Shown: positions 27,001 through 34,990, counted from the first letter of the stretch. The stretch: DNA of 64,000 nucleotides from Cytophagales bacterium (GCA_013299045.1 JAAFJX010000021.1:1-64000); one strand, 5' to 3'. The notes: generated by a model not told the origin, from the letters alone. Made by a program: numbers and translations.

Positions 27001-27568
27001 AGAATTCTACATTAGGGCGAATGGCGCTATAATTCGGCGCTGTGAACAAAAGCGCGTTGGGGTAAGTACCGCCCAAAACAATTCCGTTATACCTCAAAAT
27101 TTGAATGTAGGGGCGCTTTTCAACGTCCATTTTTTGGGGGTCGCACCAAAATTTTTTGTCATTGAAAAGCATTTGGCCTAAGCCGCTGCTCACTTCGTAA
27201 GGATTGCTCGCTTCCTGAGGCGTAAGATAAATTTTTTCAGCCTTGAGTGGAGAGTTGTCCAAAGCAATAAGTGCCACAAGACCCTTCCATTCATCTTGCA
27301 AAACGCGGTAGAGCGCTTGTAAGCCTGATGTTTTGCTACCCTGCTCAGACTTTGGGTTATACATGATGGCGTAGGCGAACATCATGGCACGCGCCCATGG
27401 AGAAGGAATACCCGAAATGATTTTATGAATATCCTCAGACTGTGGGTCTATTTCGGGAGTTAGAATTTCTTTAATAAAATTAGGAACGTTGTCCATGACA
27501 TTCCAAATGTCTTTATCGCCTGTTTTATAGCCTTTTTTGGTATTCGGCAGCAGAGGTTTGCGGGTCAT
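24095..27568 (-). CDS. Giant actin/Hsp70-fold ATPase of unknown function
   Basis: An 1157-residue protein with no signal peptide or membrane segment. The actin-like ATPase fold is recognised from three motifs: phosphate-1 VGFDFGSNNVCVSF (about 580-593), phosphate-2 VGFDVGGSTTDILVV (about 816-830), and an adenosine-type glycine motif MGFYGKGGRLFDWL (about 958-971). The first ~570 residues form a separate region I do not recognise, with aromatic-rich strands and TAPNYSAIRPNVEFFRHGR near 176-194. The distance between phosphate motifs (~235 residues) is long. Hsp70-like ATPases act as chaperones, filament formers or assembly factors; which applies is unknown. SrfB-like proteins are a possible distant relation. 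A TACATTTG promoter element precedes the ATG by 40 bases. Confidence 0.75.
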   Translation of the reverse strand: MTRKPLLPNTKKGYKTGDKDIWNVMDNVPNFIKEILTPEIDPQSEDIHKIISGIPSPWARAMMFAYAIMYNPKSEQGSKTSGLQALYRVLQDEWKGLVALIALDNSPLKAEKIYLTPQEASNPYEVSSGLGQMLFNDKKFWCDPQKMDVEKRPYIQILRYNGIVLGGTYPNALLFTAPNYSAIRPNVEFFRHGRLVNPTSYLNAELLQRLYVYVQHIKNNLRPFINLFGANTEQYLPLSSMTEFLGHWLEEMQAHAERNSWQLNSEGLISSVQTFLPPFDLVMNAKSVIYGYQGKFYTSRVHEAAREVDLTELLLPIETTCPIELKFAPDESADRCAVYLLKAKSDVGRFHYFAVPFTQTGIMHFEESLSQVLGYNPKPDFHNTLTAFYDSARQQLKVTLKLDVDNGKNSVTIEKIYQLPSRPDNVVMGKRIIAFPDFIAKMWEQYYLYSEFPHNSNDPIKAFPLFADENFRLRIQEAHNEHEHIEKKQYRLVQLADLQSKVKVLVHYDFDKLGQTALKYEIFQSELPFRGLEMRLLQANAKNEIAGYLLIKDIKHNDPNNFKDLMHSYTETASLRGVRVGFDFGSNNVCVSFAEANQAPQLVDFRNRRRFLVGNEGPPNQRSSASPHELFFFTNENRKGQVKSMVTIHDERRLKNSATDIPQAVSGGLPVFESNLAIEEIALKRFRLKAMGDESVYIYYDMKWSHDKKENDYKEAFLKTLWLQIYAELFEKGFYPQDLAWAYPSAMSDATRVSYKSLWNKVAADVRPLKSISVKVAELSEDTQNPKRALTESEAVCRFALSALGGKSVNKDTLFVGFDVGGSTTDILVVAQNPQTYKNKLVKQSSILVAASAVARASERSGGMRQNMVDFNALKGLDIYEIEKRMNPSTAPYYLNVIFDRLKEQDLRSFYAHFYDAGSKEVFAITAYVAGLLLFYAGQVIAKTLEYEEYNNISRIQMGFYGKGGRLFDWLNEVMNDVAADYYKRCFLAGLNRPDRQLTVGVENAFNEHNKSEVSFGLSSHTEVEIDPQDKIPEIIGEEGYEHNRSPLSSTAPISSELLRQFNKGFTFPSRFVCLERFVSIYMTFCDKYELLNTQPIRRSLENLPHEQFANYLTSHPEFLAAEQNFQKNGKFDFLAPMFVLEGMCLFEKVLLPQCKI

Positions 27569-27607
27569 ATCAATCCGTCTTTTGAGCTTTGTGCTTTAGG
27601 TATATTG

Positions 27608-27615
27608 CAAATGTA
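27608..27615 (-). promoter_or_regulatory. -7 promoter element for the actin-like ATPase gene
   Basis: TACATTTG on the minus strand, 39 bases before ATG 27568. Confidence 0.55.
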
Positions 27616-27794
27616 GCGATAAAGTTGGCAGTTTTACCATTCTAATCTAGTAATTTTTTTTATTTGTCTATGAATTGAGCTATATTTCACCTAAAGGGTT
27701 GGCATGATTCTCTATTCATTCTTTTTTCTAAATACTCAAATGGTATTGTTCTGTGTTATTAACGCCAGCTCTATAAATATCTCTCAGTTTTTAT

Positions 27795-27827
27795 TTCACG
27801 CAAACGTATAGTACATTTGTGCGTGAA
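27795..27827 (+). promoter_or_regulatory. Promoter with flanking inverted repeat (possible operator)
   Basis: TTCACGCA (27795-27802) and TGCGTGAA (27820-27827) are perfect inverted 8-mers that bracket a TACATTTG -7 element (27812-27819). This looks like a dimeric-repressor site covering the promoter of the gene starting at 27926. The rest of the 357-bp gap 27569-27925 contains nothing else recognisable apart from the divergent promoter at 27608-27615. Confidence 0.55.
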
Positions 27828-27925
27828 TCATGGCCTCTTTCAATCATGAAAGCGATATAACTTATGTATGGTAGGCGAAACATTGTTCACAAAAAGCACA
27901 TTTGAATACGTTTTGGTATCATTTT

Positions 27926-28858
27926 ATGAAGACACAATATACTTTGTTAGTTTGGCTTCTTTTAGTGTTCGGCACACCCTGCTTTGGGCAGTCTAATTCA
28001 CAGGCAGAAACCAATGCACGCATCAAGGCAATGGTGAGTGATAAAACTTGGGGCTTAGAGCATTACATTCAAAACATTGGGCTGCTGGGCGATACGCTAT
28101 TTAGTGTTCATAACTGTCAGGAGGAGTTTTTGCGCCTTGAAGCAGACGGGACGTACACTTACCGCTCCAATGAACTCGCGCTCAGTGGGCACTGGGAGAT
28201 AGCCGATAGTGCCATGATTTTGCTTAGAAACGAAAAAAACAAAATCAAACTGCGCTTTTTTGTTGAGCGCCTTACGCCAGATTCTTTGGTAGTGGCCGAA
28301 GTGTATAAGAAAGGATATTTTACCAATGTTTTTGTAGTTTGTAACCCCAAAGATAGCCGAATAGAAGATAGCAGAGTGTCTTACAACACCTATCAGATTC
28401 AGGGTATGAATGCAGCAATTTCTGCCAGTGTGTTTCAAGCAGATACGGTTCTTAAATCCAATGTAGGCATAGAACTCGGTTACAGCAAGGGGCGCTTACT
28501 ATGGAACAACACCTACGGTGGAGGGGCGGTGTCGGCAGAGTTGAACGTACCGAGCCAAGCAATGTGCGTGAGTGTGGGTGGCTACATGAACAGCTCGCTG
28601 GCGCTCTCTACGCATTTGGTGGCATACACGAACTTTACAACTGTTCAGACGGGACTCCGCTTAGGTATTGGCTACTCTCCACGCAAAGCATTGGGCTATT
28701 TTTCAAGGCTGACACACCTCACGCTCAACTATAATTTTATGTTTGTGAAAGATGGAGTTGATATTATTGGTAATGCCAATGCTTTTACTTTTACGCTGCG
28801 TAGCATCATTGCCTTTAAAAAAGACAAACACATAGACAAGCGTATAGTCAATTATTAG
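27926..28858 (+). CDS. Exported protein: lipocalin-like domain plus C-terminal barrel-like region
   Basis: A 310-residue exported protein. The signal peptide is MKTQYTLLVWLLLVFGTPCFGQ, which fixes the ATG at 27926 rather than an in-frame TTG at 27902. Residues ~40-140 look like a lipocalin-type domain (LGDTLFSVHNCQEEFLRLEADGTYTYRSNELALSGHWEIAD, then LRNEKNKIKLRFFVERLTPDSLVV), the shape of small Bacteroidota lipocalin-like proteins. Residues ~170-310 are amphipathic strands rich in Gly/Tyr/Ser (GVELGYSKGRLLW, VGLRLGIGYS-like) and could insert in the outer membrane or form a beta-sandwich. Function unknown. Confidence 0.65.
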   Translation: MKTQYTLLVWLLLVFGTPCFGQSNSQAETNARIKAMVSDKTWGLEHYIQNIGLLGDTLFSVHNCQEEFLRLEADGTYTYRSNELALSGHWEIADSAMILLRNEKNKIKLRFFVERLTPDSLVVAEVYKKGYFTNVFVVCNPKDSRIEDSRVSYNTYQIQGMNAAISASVFQADTVLKSNVGIELGYSKGRLLWNNTYGGGAVSAELNVPSQAMCVSVGGYMNSSLALSTHLVAYTNFTTVQTGLRLGIGYSPRKALGYFSRLTHLTLNYNFMFVKDGVDIIGNANAFTFTLRSIIAFKKDKHIDKRIVNY

Positions 28859-28901
28859 CGCCGTTTGATTCTTTTGGGCTGATAAAGTCCAAAAAAGCAA
28901 G

Positions 28902-28925
28902 CCCATTTCTTCTCTTAGAAATGGG
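28902..28925 (-). terminator. Hairpin terminator, probably for the DUF5908 gene
   Basis: CCCATTTCT (28902-28910) pairs with AGAAATGGG (28917-28925). On the minus strand it is followed by GCTTGCTTTTTT. It may also serve the converging gene that ends at 28858. Confidence 0.65.
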
Positions 28926-28965
28926 AAAAACTGATGCCGTTTTGTCAAAAAATGAACAAAAGCAT

Positions 28966-29133
28966 CTAGCGTTCTAAACGTGCTTCAATTTTTTCTAACA
29001 CGCGCTCATAACATTCTCTAATCAGTTCTTCTTTTTCTTTGTTGCTGAGCGCGGTACTTTGCTGTTTTTGCTTGTTTTTTGGCGTATCCGTAATACGAAC
29101 TTTAATGACAAGCTCTCTGATTTCTATAGGCAT
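28966..29133 (-). CDS. DUF5908 family small protein
   Basis: A 55-residue protein starting MPIEIRELVIKVRITD and ending in a charged amphipathic helix (KEELIRECYERVLEKIEARLER). This matches the DUF5908 pattern: the opening MPIEIRELVIK plus a C-terminal helix. DUF5908 genes are often found in or near contractile-injection loci of Bacteroidota, but no sheath, tube or baseplate gene is visible here. The frame extends upstream without a stop, but that part reads as noncoding; ATG 29133 gives the family start exactly. Confidence 0.75.
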   Translation of the reverse strand: MPIEIRELVIKVRITDTPKNKQKQQSTALSNKEKEELIRECYERVLEKIEARLER

Positions 29134-29206
29134 GATATGTTGTGTGCTTATTTTGAGAAAAATCATTGCCGTTAATCCAAAGAGACAACGGCAATGATTG
29201 ACAAAC

Positions 29207-30535
29207 TTATATCCCGCGAATGAGCCTGTTGCGGAATGCGTCCACAAAAAGGTCGTGGTCTGTACGGACTTGCGCACCATAATTTTCGCCAAAATCTACC
29301 ATGTACTGAATGAAATCAGCTTCTTTGCCGTCCAGTACTTCATTGATGGCCTCTTCAATGGAATAATCCACAAGGCTCTGGTCGCTATCATCGTCAGAGC
29401 AGCAATGTATTTTGGCAACGCATTGTCCTAGATAATTGCCAACTTCCAGCATATCATCAAGGTCGTTGATGTCGTCCCACTCCAAATCAGCACCATAAGG
29501 GCTTACTTCAGTTACAAACATACCCTTGCCGTTCATGGTGGTATGCCCTAAATAAGGGTCTGCAAAGGCTTGGAGCGCGCGTTGTGAGATGGCGGTGCGG
29601 TGGCCATTATGCAAAAAATATTTGTTAATGGTATTATCCTTAACGTATTGGGCAGCAGCAGAAGGCTGGGCTTCTTTCATGGAAATAATCAAGTCATTTT
29701 CCAATGATTGAGATTCGCCCTCTATCAAAATACTGTAAATAGGCAAACCCGCACTGCCTACTCCTAAACCTTTGCGGCGGCTTATGTCCTTGATTTTGAA
29801 GTCAAAATTATTTTTCTTCTTTCTGGACGGAATAGATTTGTGGTAGTTTGCGAGCGCGGCAATGACCTGCGCGCGTTGCTCGTCTGTAACGGGCAGAATG
29901 GACTTTCCGAGCTTAAATTTTCGGTCATAATCAACAATTTCTGTATTGTCGTTGAGTAAATCTACACGGGTAAGGAGGCGCGCTGTCTGCAAAACACCCA
30001 ATAATTTACCTTTTGTGTTGTCTAGCGTTAGGGCAAATTTTTTGGTTTCGCCGCTTGCGAATTTATTAATTTGTTGTGCATAACCTCTTGCTACAGAAGC
30101 AATAACTTCGCGAATTTCGGCATCGCTCATGGCTTTCTGATAACCAATTAGGGCAATACTAGCCACCAAACGCTTTACGTCCCAGGTGAAAGGGCCTACA
30201 TAAGCCTCATCAAAATCATTGACATCAAAAACCAAAATACCCGCGCCGTTCATGTATGTTCCGAAGTTTTCGGCGTGCAGGTCGCCTTGAATCCAAACCC
30301 TTGAAGTTTTTTCGTTCAAGAAGGGGTCTGAGTCCCGCGACACATCGGCATAGTAAAGCGCGGCACTGCCTCTGTAAAAATTGAACGGCGAGGTGGCCAT
30401 TTTGCGAAATTTGCTACGCCAGGCAGAGGGGTCATTGCTAATGAGGGGCTGATAATTATCTAAAAAAGAGTGGATAATGAACTCTTGGCGGCTTGCAGCG
30501 CTCTCTTTTTTGAGCTGTTCGGTGAGTTTTGTCAT
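29207..30535 (-). CDS. DUF2252 family protein
   Basis: A 442-residue cytosolic protein of the DUF2252 family, which has a kinase-like fold but no established activity. Recognised blocks: MATSPFNFYRGSAALYYADV, the putative nucleotide/metal region VWIQGDLHAENFGTY, VFDVNDFDEAYVGPFTWDVKRLVASIAL, VGSAGLPIYSILIEG, and a C-terminal helical part with LGQCVAKIH. GDLHAENFG and DVNDFDEA resemble the catalytic loop and DFG-like motif of aminoglycoside-phosphotransferase-like kinases. The DUF5908 gene follows after 73 bases on the same strand. Confidence 0.9.
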   Translation of the reverse strand: MTKLTEQLKKESAASRQEFIIHSFLDNYQPLISNDPSAWRSKFRKMATSPFNFYRGSAALYYADVSRDSDPFLNEKTSRVWIQGDLHAENFGTYMNGAGILVFDVNDFDEAYVGPFTWDVKRLVASIALIGYQKAMSDAEIREVIASVARGYAQQINKFASGETKKFALTLDNTKGKLLGVLQTARLLTRVDLLNDNTEIVDYDRKFKLGKSILPVTDEQRAQVIAALANYHKSIPSRKKKNNFDFKIKDISRRKGLGVGSAGLPIYSILIEGESQSLENDLIISMKEAQPSAAAQYVKDNTINKYFLHNGHRTAISQRALQAFADPYLGHTTMNGKGMFVTEVSPYGADLEWDDINDLDDMLEVGNYLGQCVAKIHCCSDDDSDQSLVDYSIEEAINEVLDGKEADFIQYMVDFGENYGAQVRTDHDLFVDAFRNRLIRGI

Positions 30536-30644
30536 GCTTGTAAGATAGATACAATTCTAAAGGATTATTACCGAAATAAAAACGGCCTACCGCATTAATC
30601 CAAACTTTTTGCACACTTTTTTAAACAAACTTCTTTTTTTAGCG

Positions 30645-30652
30645 TATCTTTG
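30645..30652 (+). promoter_or_regulatory. -7 promoter element for the DnaJ-like gene
   Basis: TATCTTTG (TAnnTTTG), 79 bases before ATG 30732. Confidence 0.5.
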
Positions 30653-30731
30653 CAAACACCCCGCAAAAACAGGGGTGTGCCCTGAGCGCGTTATATCACA
30701 TCTCTTTATATTGCTATTGGTTTGAATTATA

Positions 30732-31580
30732 ATGAAATACAAAGACTATTATAAAATTTTAGGAGTAGAGAAAAACGCAGACGCAGACGGCATCAAAAAG
30801 GCTTACCGCGAACTTGCAAAAAAATATCACCCCGATAAATTTCCAGGCGATACAGTAGCCGAGAGGCGTTTCAAAGACATCAATGAAGCCTACGACGTGC
30901 TGTCAGACCCACAAAAACGCAGCCAGTATGATATGCTTGGCAGCCGTTTTGGGAATTTTGGCAGCGGTCAGCAGAGCGCAACGCAAAATCCTTTTGATGG
31001 CTTTTCTGGCAACTTTAAAGACATTTTTGGCGAAGGGTTTTCAGATTTTTTTAACAGTATTCTGGGTAGGTTTGGTGGTGGAAATCCTGCTTTCGCACAA
31101 AAAGTAAGGGAAGTGGACATTAATCTTACTCTTGAGGAGGTATTTACGGGCGCGCAGCGTATGCTTGATACAGGTCAGAACGCCATACGCATACGCATCA
31201 AAGCAGGCGTACCCAACGGCCAAGAACTCACGGGTACTGGCCCGCAGGGTGAAAAGTTTTTACTAAAGATTGGAGTGGACGAACACCCAGTCTTTAAGCG
31301 CAAGGGCGACGACCTACACGCAGACCTACCCATACCGCTCTACACACTTGTTGCGGGCGGAAAAGCGCAATTCAATCGCTTTGAGGACGTTTTTTCGCTC
31401 AATATTGCGCCTCAAACCCCCAACGCAAAAGTGCTACGACTCGCGGGGAAGGGCCTGCCTAACTATGAAAACCCACAGAAACTAGGCGACCTCTATCTCA
31501 AGATACAAGCTGAGATTCCGCAAAATCTTAGTGCTAAAGAACTGTCTCTTTTTGAGGAACTGCGAAAGCTAAGGTACTAA
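30732..31580 (+). CDS. Class II J-domain protein (CbpA-like)
   Basis: A 282-residue J-protein. The J domain (1-70) contains HPD at 33-35. A Gly/Phe-rich linker follows (about 72-125: RFGNFGSGQQ, FDGFSGNFKDIFGEGFSDFF), then a DnaJ C-terminal substrate-binding domain. The CXXCXGXG zinc finger of DnaJ is absent, which makes it CbpA-like. It would stimulate DnaK's ATPase and hand it clients. No dnaK is nearby; the large actin-fold ATPase at 24095-27568 is the only Hsp70-fold protein in the window, and pairing of the two is speculative. Confidence 0.92.
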   Translation: MKYKDYYKILGVEKNADADGIKKAYRELAKKYHPDKFPGDTVAERRFKDINEAYDVLSDPQKRSQYDMLGSRFGNFGSGQQSATQNPFDGFSGNFKDIFGEGFSDFFNSILGRFGGGNPAFAQKVREVDINLTLEEVFTGAQRMLDTGQNAIRIRIKAGVPNGQELTGTGPQGEKFLLKIGVDEHPVFKRKGDDLHADLPIPLYTLVAGGKAQFNRFEDVFSLNIAPQTPNAKVLRLAGKGLPNYENPQKLGDLYLKIQAEIPQNLSAKELSLFEELRKLRY

Positions 31581-31614
31581 CAAGCCTGACCTAAAAAAGG
31601 TTGCACTTTGATAG

Positions 31615-31672
31615 ACTGACCTTTGCGCCATTCGCTTCTGTCTGAAGCGAGGCATGGCAGGCCGTAAGAAGC
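31615..31672 (+). repeat. Interspersed element copy H (small fragment)
   Basis: CTGACCTTTGCGCCATTCGC, then TTCTGTCTGAAGCGAGGCATGGCAGGCCG, matches the right-middle part of copies A and B. It lies 34 bases after the J-protein stop. The rest of the gap 31581-31932 holds the promoter of the VWA-like gene. Confidence 0.65.
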
Positions 31673-31856
31673 TAGCGTAATTTTACAGGACGGCCATCTA
31701 GCAAGTACGACGAATGTAAGCAGTAATGAGCATTTTTTCTCTCCAAAGATGTACTTTGGCGCTTGCCTCTTGAGCGTTATCATTGGGTTAGGGTGAAAAT
31801 AAACCCATAATCATCTTCATCATTTTATAATTTTAATGTGTTTAGTATCGCTGCTT

Positions 31857-31888
31857 GTTGCATATCCGCACTAAGCCCTTTACATTTG
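31857..31888 (+). promoter_or_regulatory. Promoter of the VWA-like gene
   Basis: GTTG (31857-31860, one mismatch to TTTG), a 20-base spacer, then TACATTTG (31881-31888). ATG 31933 follows after 44 bases. Confidence 0.6.
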
Positions 31889-31932
31889 TCAAATTTCAAG
31901 CCGACCTGTCTGACACCTTAACTTTAAGTAAG

Positions 31933-33144
31933 ATGCTGAAAAATAGCTTTTTATATGGACTTCTCTTTATTTTGAGTACATGGGTGCTTACTTGCCAGCT
32001 AACTGTTTTTGCACAAAAGCGTATTCCTCTTTTTGATACATTGCGCACGCCGGTTTATGTCTTGGATACCAAAATAGAGGTGAAGGATTCTCTACAAAAA
32101 AAGGTCTTTTTGAATATGCCCTACGGAAGCCCTCGTATTCTTAATTCCTTAGCTATCGTCCCTTTTCGTGGCTATGTTATCAAGCAAATTGACTTAGTAT
32201 ATACAGACCACCCAGTTGGCGCTAACCTGACTCAGCTAACCCTGAATAGGCTCAAGGCACTTGAAGCCGTCTGCCCTACCTGTACTTTAGACTCAAGCAC
32301 ACTTTGGCGTTTGGTCATACAAACCGACTGCCCTAGCCAGAGCGTAGCCCAAAGCCACCCACACGGTTTCTATTTACATTACTCTAAGCAAAAATTAAGC
32401 GACCGAAAAAACACTTTAGCCAAAAAAGAGACGACAAAATCGAGTATAATGGCTGATACCTCGGCCACTTACCGTGCTATCGCTGGTGGTTTACGCTCTT
32501 TTGTTTCTGGTAAGTCCAAGTTTGCAGACTCCGTGGTGCTGTCTGTTTTCAGGCGCAATCAATGGAATAAGATGCTGATTGTAGCAGATATTACGGGCAG
32601 TATGTACCCATACATAGGGCATTTGCTCTATTGGCTTGTTCAGAATAACATGAGTCAGAGAATGAGTCATATTGTCTTTTTTAATGATGGAAATGGCACT
32701 GAAGATAGGCTAAAAAGAGCAGGCATGGTAGGCGGCTTCCATCATACCTCAAGTAATGATGTTGAAGAAATTATACAAAAAGCTAGTACAGGTATGATAG
32801 CAGGAAATGGCGGAGATATTCCCGAAAACAATCTAGAAGCGGTTTTGTTTGGCCTAACTTTGTGCGATAGCGCGCAGCATATCGTTATGATAGCAGACAA
32901 CAAAGCCACCCCCCGCGACCTCTCGCTGAGCAGCCAATTAAACCGCCCAATGCGCATCATTCTTTGCAACACAGAAGGTGGTATCAATACCGCTTATATG
33001 AACTTAGCACGCGAAACAAAAAGCACTTTACACACCATAGAGGCCGATATTCTGGACTTAGAAAGCAAAAACGAGGGCGATATTTTAGTCATTAGGCGAA
33101 AGCGCTATAAATTTACTAAAAACCGTTTCGTTTTGCTTAAATAA
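31933..33144 (+). CDS. Exported VWA-like domain protein
   Basis: A 403-residue exported protein. The signal peptide (about 1-28, MLKNSFLYGLLFILSTWVL...TVFAQ) sets the ATG at 31933. The N-terminal half (about 60-150) is a beta-rich region with GSPRILNSLAIVPFRGYVIKQIDLVYTD. The C-terminal half is von Willebrand A-like: MLIVADITGSMYPYIG (near 215-230) carries a D-x-T-x-S MIDAS-like motif, then HIVFFNDGNGTED, GNGGDIPENNLEAVLFGL (acidic metal-loop candidate) and HIVMIADNKATPRD. VWA domains bind proteins through a divalent metal. Partner unknown. Confidence 0.75.
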   Translation: MLKNSFLYGLLFILSTWVLTCQLTVFAQKRIPLFDTLRTPVYVLDTKIEVKDSLQKKVFLNMPYGSPRILNSLAIVPFRGYVIKQIDLVYTDHPVGANLTQLTLNRLKALEAVCPTCTLDSSTLWRLVIQTDCPSQSVAQSHPHGFYLHYSKQKLSDRKNTLAKKETTKSSIMADTSATYRAIAGGLRSFVSGKSKFADSVVLSVFRRNQWNKMLIVADITGSMYPYIGHLLYWLVQNNMSQRMSHIVFFNDGNGTEDRLKRAGMVGGFHHTSSNDVEEIIQKASTGMIAGNGGDIPENNLEAVLFGLTLCDSAQHIVMIADNKATPRDLSLSSQLNRPMRIILCNTEGGINTAYMNLARETKSTLHTIEADILDLESKNEGDILVIRRKRYKFTKNRFVLLK

Positions 33145-33410
33145 TGCTTTTCTGCATTTATTTCTTCGTAAAGTTTGCCTTCTTTGCATACCGGGATACC
33201 ACCGCACTCTTTGATGAGTTCAAGCTGCTTTTTATGTTTTTGATAGACTTGCCTTTCTGTACGCTGTTGCTTGTTGCAAGAACTTTTTGTCTGCTCAAAA
33301 AAAAAATCTATCTAAAAAAGCTGTATTGAAAAGAAAAGTTATATATTTACATAAGTCAAAGCTATTTTTTTGCAAAAAAGTGAACAATTTTTTCTAAAGT
33401 TTGAACAAAA

Positions 33411-34550
33411 ATGCCGCACGAAAAACACAACAAAGTCATTTATGAGCGCTTGCAGGAGAAGCTCCAGCGACGCAAGGAAAAAGGCATATACAGAAAGCTA
33501 CAACTGCACCAAGGTTTGGCAGACTTTTGCTCTAATGACTACCTTGGACTGGCACGCAATAAGGAGTTGTACTCCCGTACCAAAAATGAATTAGGTCAGA
33601 TTTCTAGTGTCCTCAATGGTTCTACTGGCTCGCGTTTACTAACAGGCAATCATGCTTATAATGAAGCCCTAGAGGCGCGTTTAGCAAACCTATTTGATGC
33701 GGAGGCCGCGCTTATCTTTAATTCTGGCTATGTAGCCAACACAGCCATCATGTCGTGTGTTGCAGAACGCACTGATACCATTATCTACGACGAGTTGGTA
33801 CACGCCAGTATTAAAGAAGGCTATCGTTTGAGCTTTGCGAAGCGCTATCCATTTCTGCATAATGATTTAACCGACTTAGAAAAAAAACTCAAAAAGGCAG
33901 ACGGTGAAAAATTCGTGGTTGTAGAGTCTATTTATTCTATGGACGGCGACCGCGCCAATCTAAACGCTTTGGCCGAACTTTGCCAAGACTATAATGCCAA
34001 TTTGATTGTAGATGAAGCACACAGCACGGGTATTTTTGGCAAAGGCGGTAGCGGATTGGTTTGTGAACTGGGCATTCAAGATAGTTTTTTTGCACGTGTC
34101 TATACTTTTGGGAAAGCCATCGGTTCGCATGGTGCATGCGTGGTGGGCAACCATGTACTGATTGACTATTTGGTTAATTTTGCACAGGGCCTTATTTATA
34201 CGACTGCACTGCCCTTGCATACACTCGTCTCTATTTCTAATGCCTTTGATTATATTACAGAAAATGAGCATTTGCAGAAAGATATCAAACAGATAGTGAG
34301 GCACTTTCAAAAAGTTATGCAGCCCTCTAAATTTGATATAAAGCTCAATGACAGTCCTATACAAATCGTAAGGATAGGCGATGCGCGAAAAGCCAAGGAT
34401 TTAGCGGAGCGGCTACAGCGCAACGGCTTTGATGTGCGTGCCATTGTATCACCTACGGTCAAGCTCGGCGAGGAGCGTCTTCGCATTTGTTTACACACCT
34501 TCAATACAGAATCTGAAATTACGCAGCTAGCCAGCTATTTACAGGGCTAG
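33411..34550 (+). CDS. Alpha-oxoamine synthase, 8-amino-7-oxononanoate synthase-like
   Basis: A 379-residue PLP enzyme of the alpha-oxoamine synthase family (BioF/KBL/SPT/ALAS type), which condenses an amino acid with an acyl-CoA and releases CO2. Motifs: DFCSNDYLGLARN near the N-terminus, GSTGSRLLTGNHAYNEALE, the PLP-stacking region with LIVDEAHSTGIFGKGGSG, and the lysine loop VYTFGKAIGSHGACVVG (Lys near 235). The sequence is nearest to BioF, which makes 8-amino-7-oxononanoate from pimeloyl thioester and alanine in biotin synthesis. No other bio gene is adjacent, so KBL or serine palmitoyltransferase activity remains possible. Confidence 0.85.
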   Translation: MPHEKHNKVIYERLQEKLQRRKEKGIYRKLQLHQGLADFCSNDYLGLARNKELYSRTKNELGQISSVLNGSTGSRLLTGNHAYNEALEARLANLFDAEAALIFNSGYVANTAIMSCVAERTDTIIYDELVHASIKEGYRLSFAKRYPFLHNDLTDLEKKLKKADGEKFVVVESIYSMDGDRANLNALAELCQDYNANLIVDEAHSTGIFGKGGSGLVCELGIQDSFFARVYTFGKAIGSHGACVVGNHVLIDYLVNFAQGLIYTTALPLHTLVSISNAFDYITENEHLQKDIKQIVRHFQKVMQPSKFDIKLNDSPIQIVRIGDARKAKDLAERLQRNGFDVRAIVSPTVKLGEERLRICLHTFNTESEITQLASYLQG

Positions 34551-34581
34551 GCTTATTATTATTTTGAGCATTGCACAAAAA

Positions 34582-34609
34582 AAAAGTTGTTTCGAGAGAA
34601 ACAACTTTT
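34582..34609. terminator. Intrinsic terminator after the BioF-like gene and tRNA-Val
   Basis: AAAAGTTGTTTC (34582-34593), loop GAGA, GAAACAACTTTT (34598-34609): a perfect 12-bp stem with A/T runs on both sides, placed between a plus-strand gene and the minus-strand tRNA. Confidence 0.88.
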
Positions 34610-34620
34610 ATATTTTAATG

Positions 34621-34695
34621 TGGGCCCAACAGGATTCGAACCTGTGACCCCCTGCTTGTAAGGCAGGTGCTCTGAACCAGCTGAGCTATGAGCCC
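34621..34695 (-). tRNA. tRNA-Val (anticodon TAC)
   Basis: A 75-nt cloverleaf on the minus strand. The acceptor GGGCTCA pairs with TGGGCCC (one G-U), discriminator A at 34621. D stem GCTC/GAGC, anticodon stem CCTGC/GCAGG with loop CTTACAA (anticodon at 34660-34658), T arm ACAGG-TTCGAAT-CCTGT. The 3' CCA is not encoded. No integrated element is visible beside it. Confidence 0.97.
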
Positions 34696-34990
34696 CTTAA
34701 AATTAATTTCAAAAATACAGCTTACAATCGTTTTGTATGCTTTTTGTTTTTTGATGACGCAAAGGTGCAGGTTTTTTTTTTACCCTCCAAACTTTTTTGA
34801 AAAAAAGTAAACATTTTTTAAATAACATCGTTTAATGCTTTATTAAAGTCTTTTAAATCAATATTTTAAAATAGTTTTGGTTTATATTTATCTTCAATCA
34901 AACCATAATGGCCTGTTTCAAAGAGTAGTGCGAACGATAGAAATTAATACTTTCATCTAGAACACTCTCTAAACACACACAATTATTTCC

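Noticed and set aside
30732-31580. Full-length DnaJ
   Set aside because: The central CXXCXGXG zinc-finger region is missing, so it is a CbpA-type class II J-protein rather than DnaJ.
33144-33329. 61-residue hydrophobic open frame before the BioF-like gene
   Set aside because: It starts inside the stop of the VWA gene, has low-complexity Phe/Leu content from AT-rich DNA and no promoter of its own; probably noncoding.
34621-34695. tRNA as integration site of a genomic island
   Set aside because: No integrase, no repeat of the tRNA 3' end, and ordinary genes on both sides.
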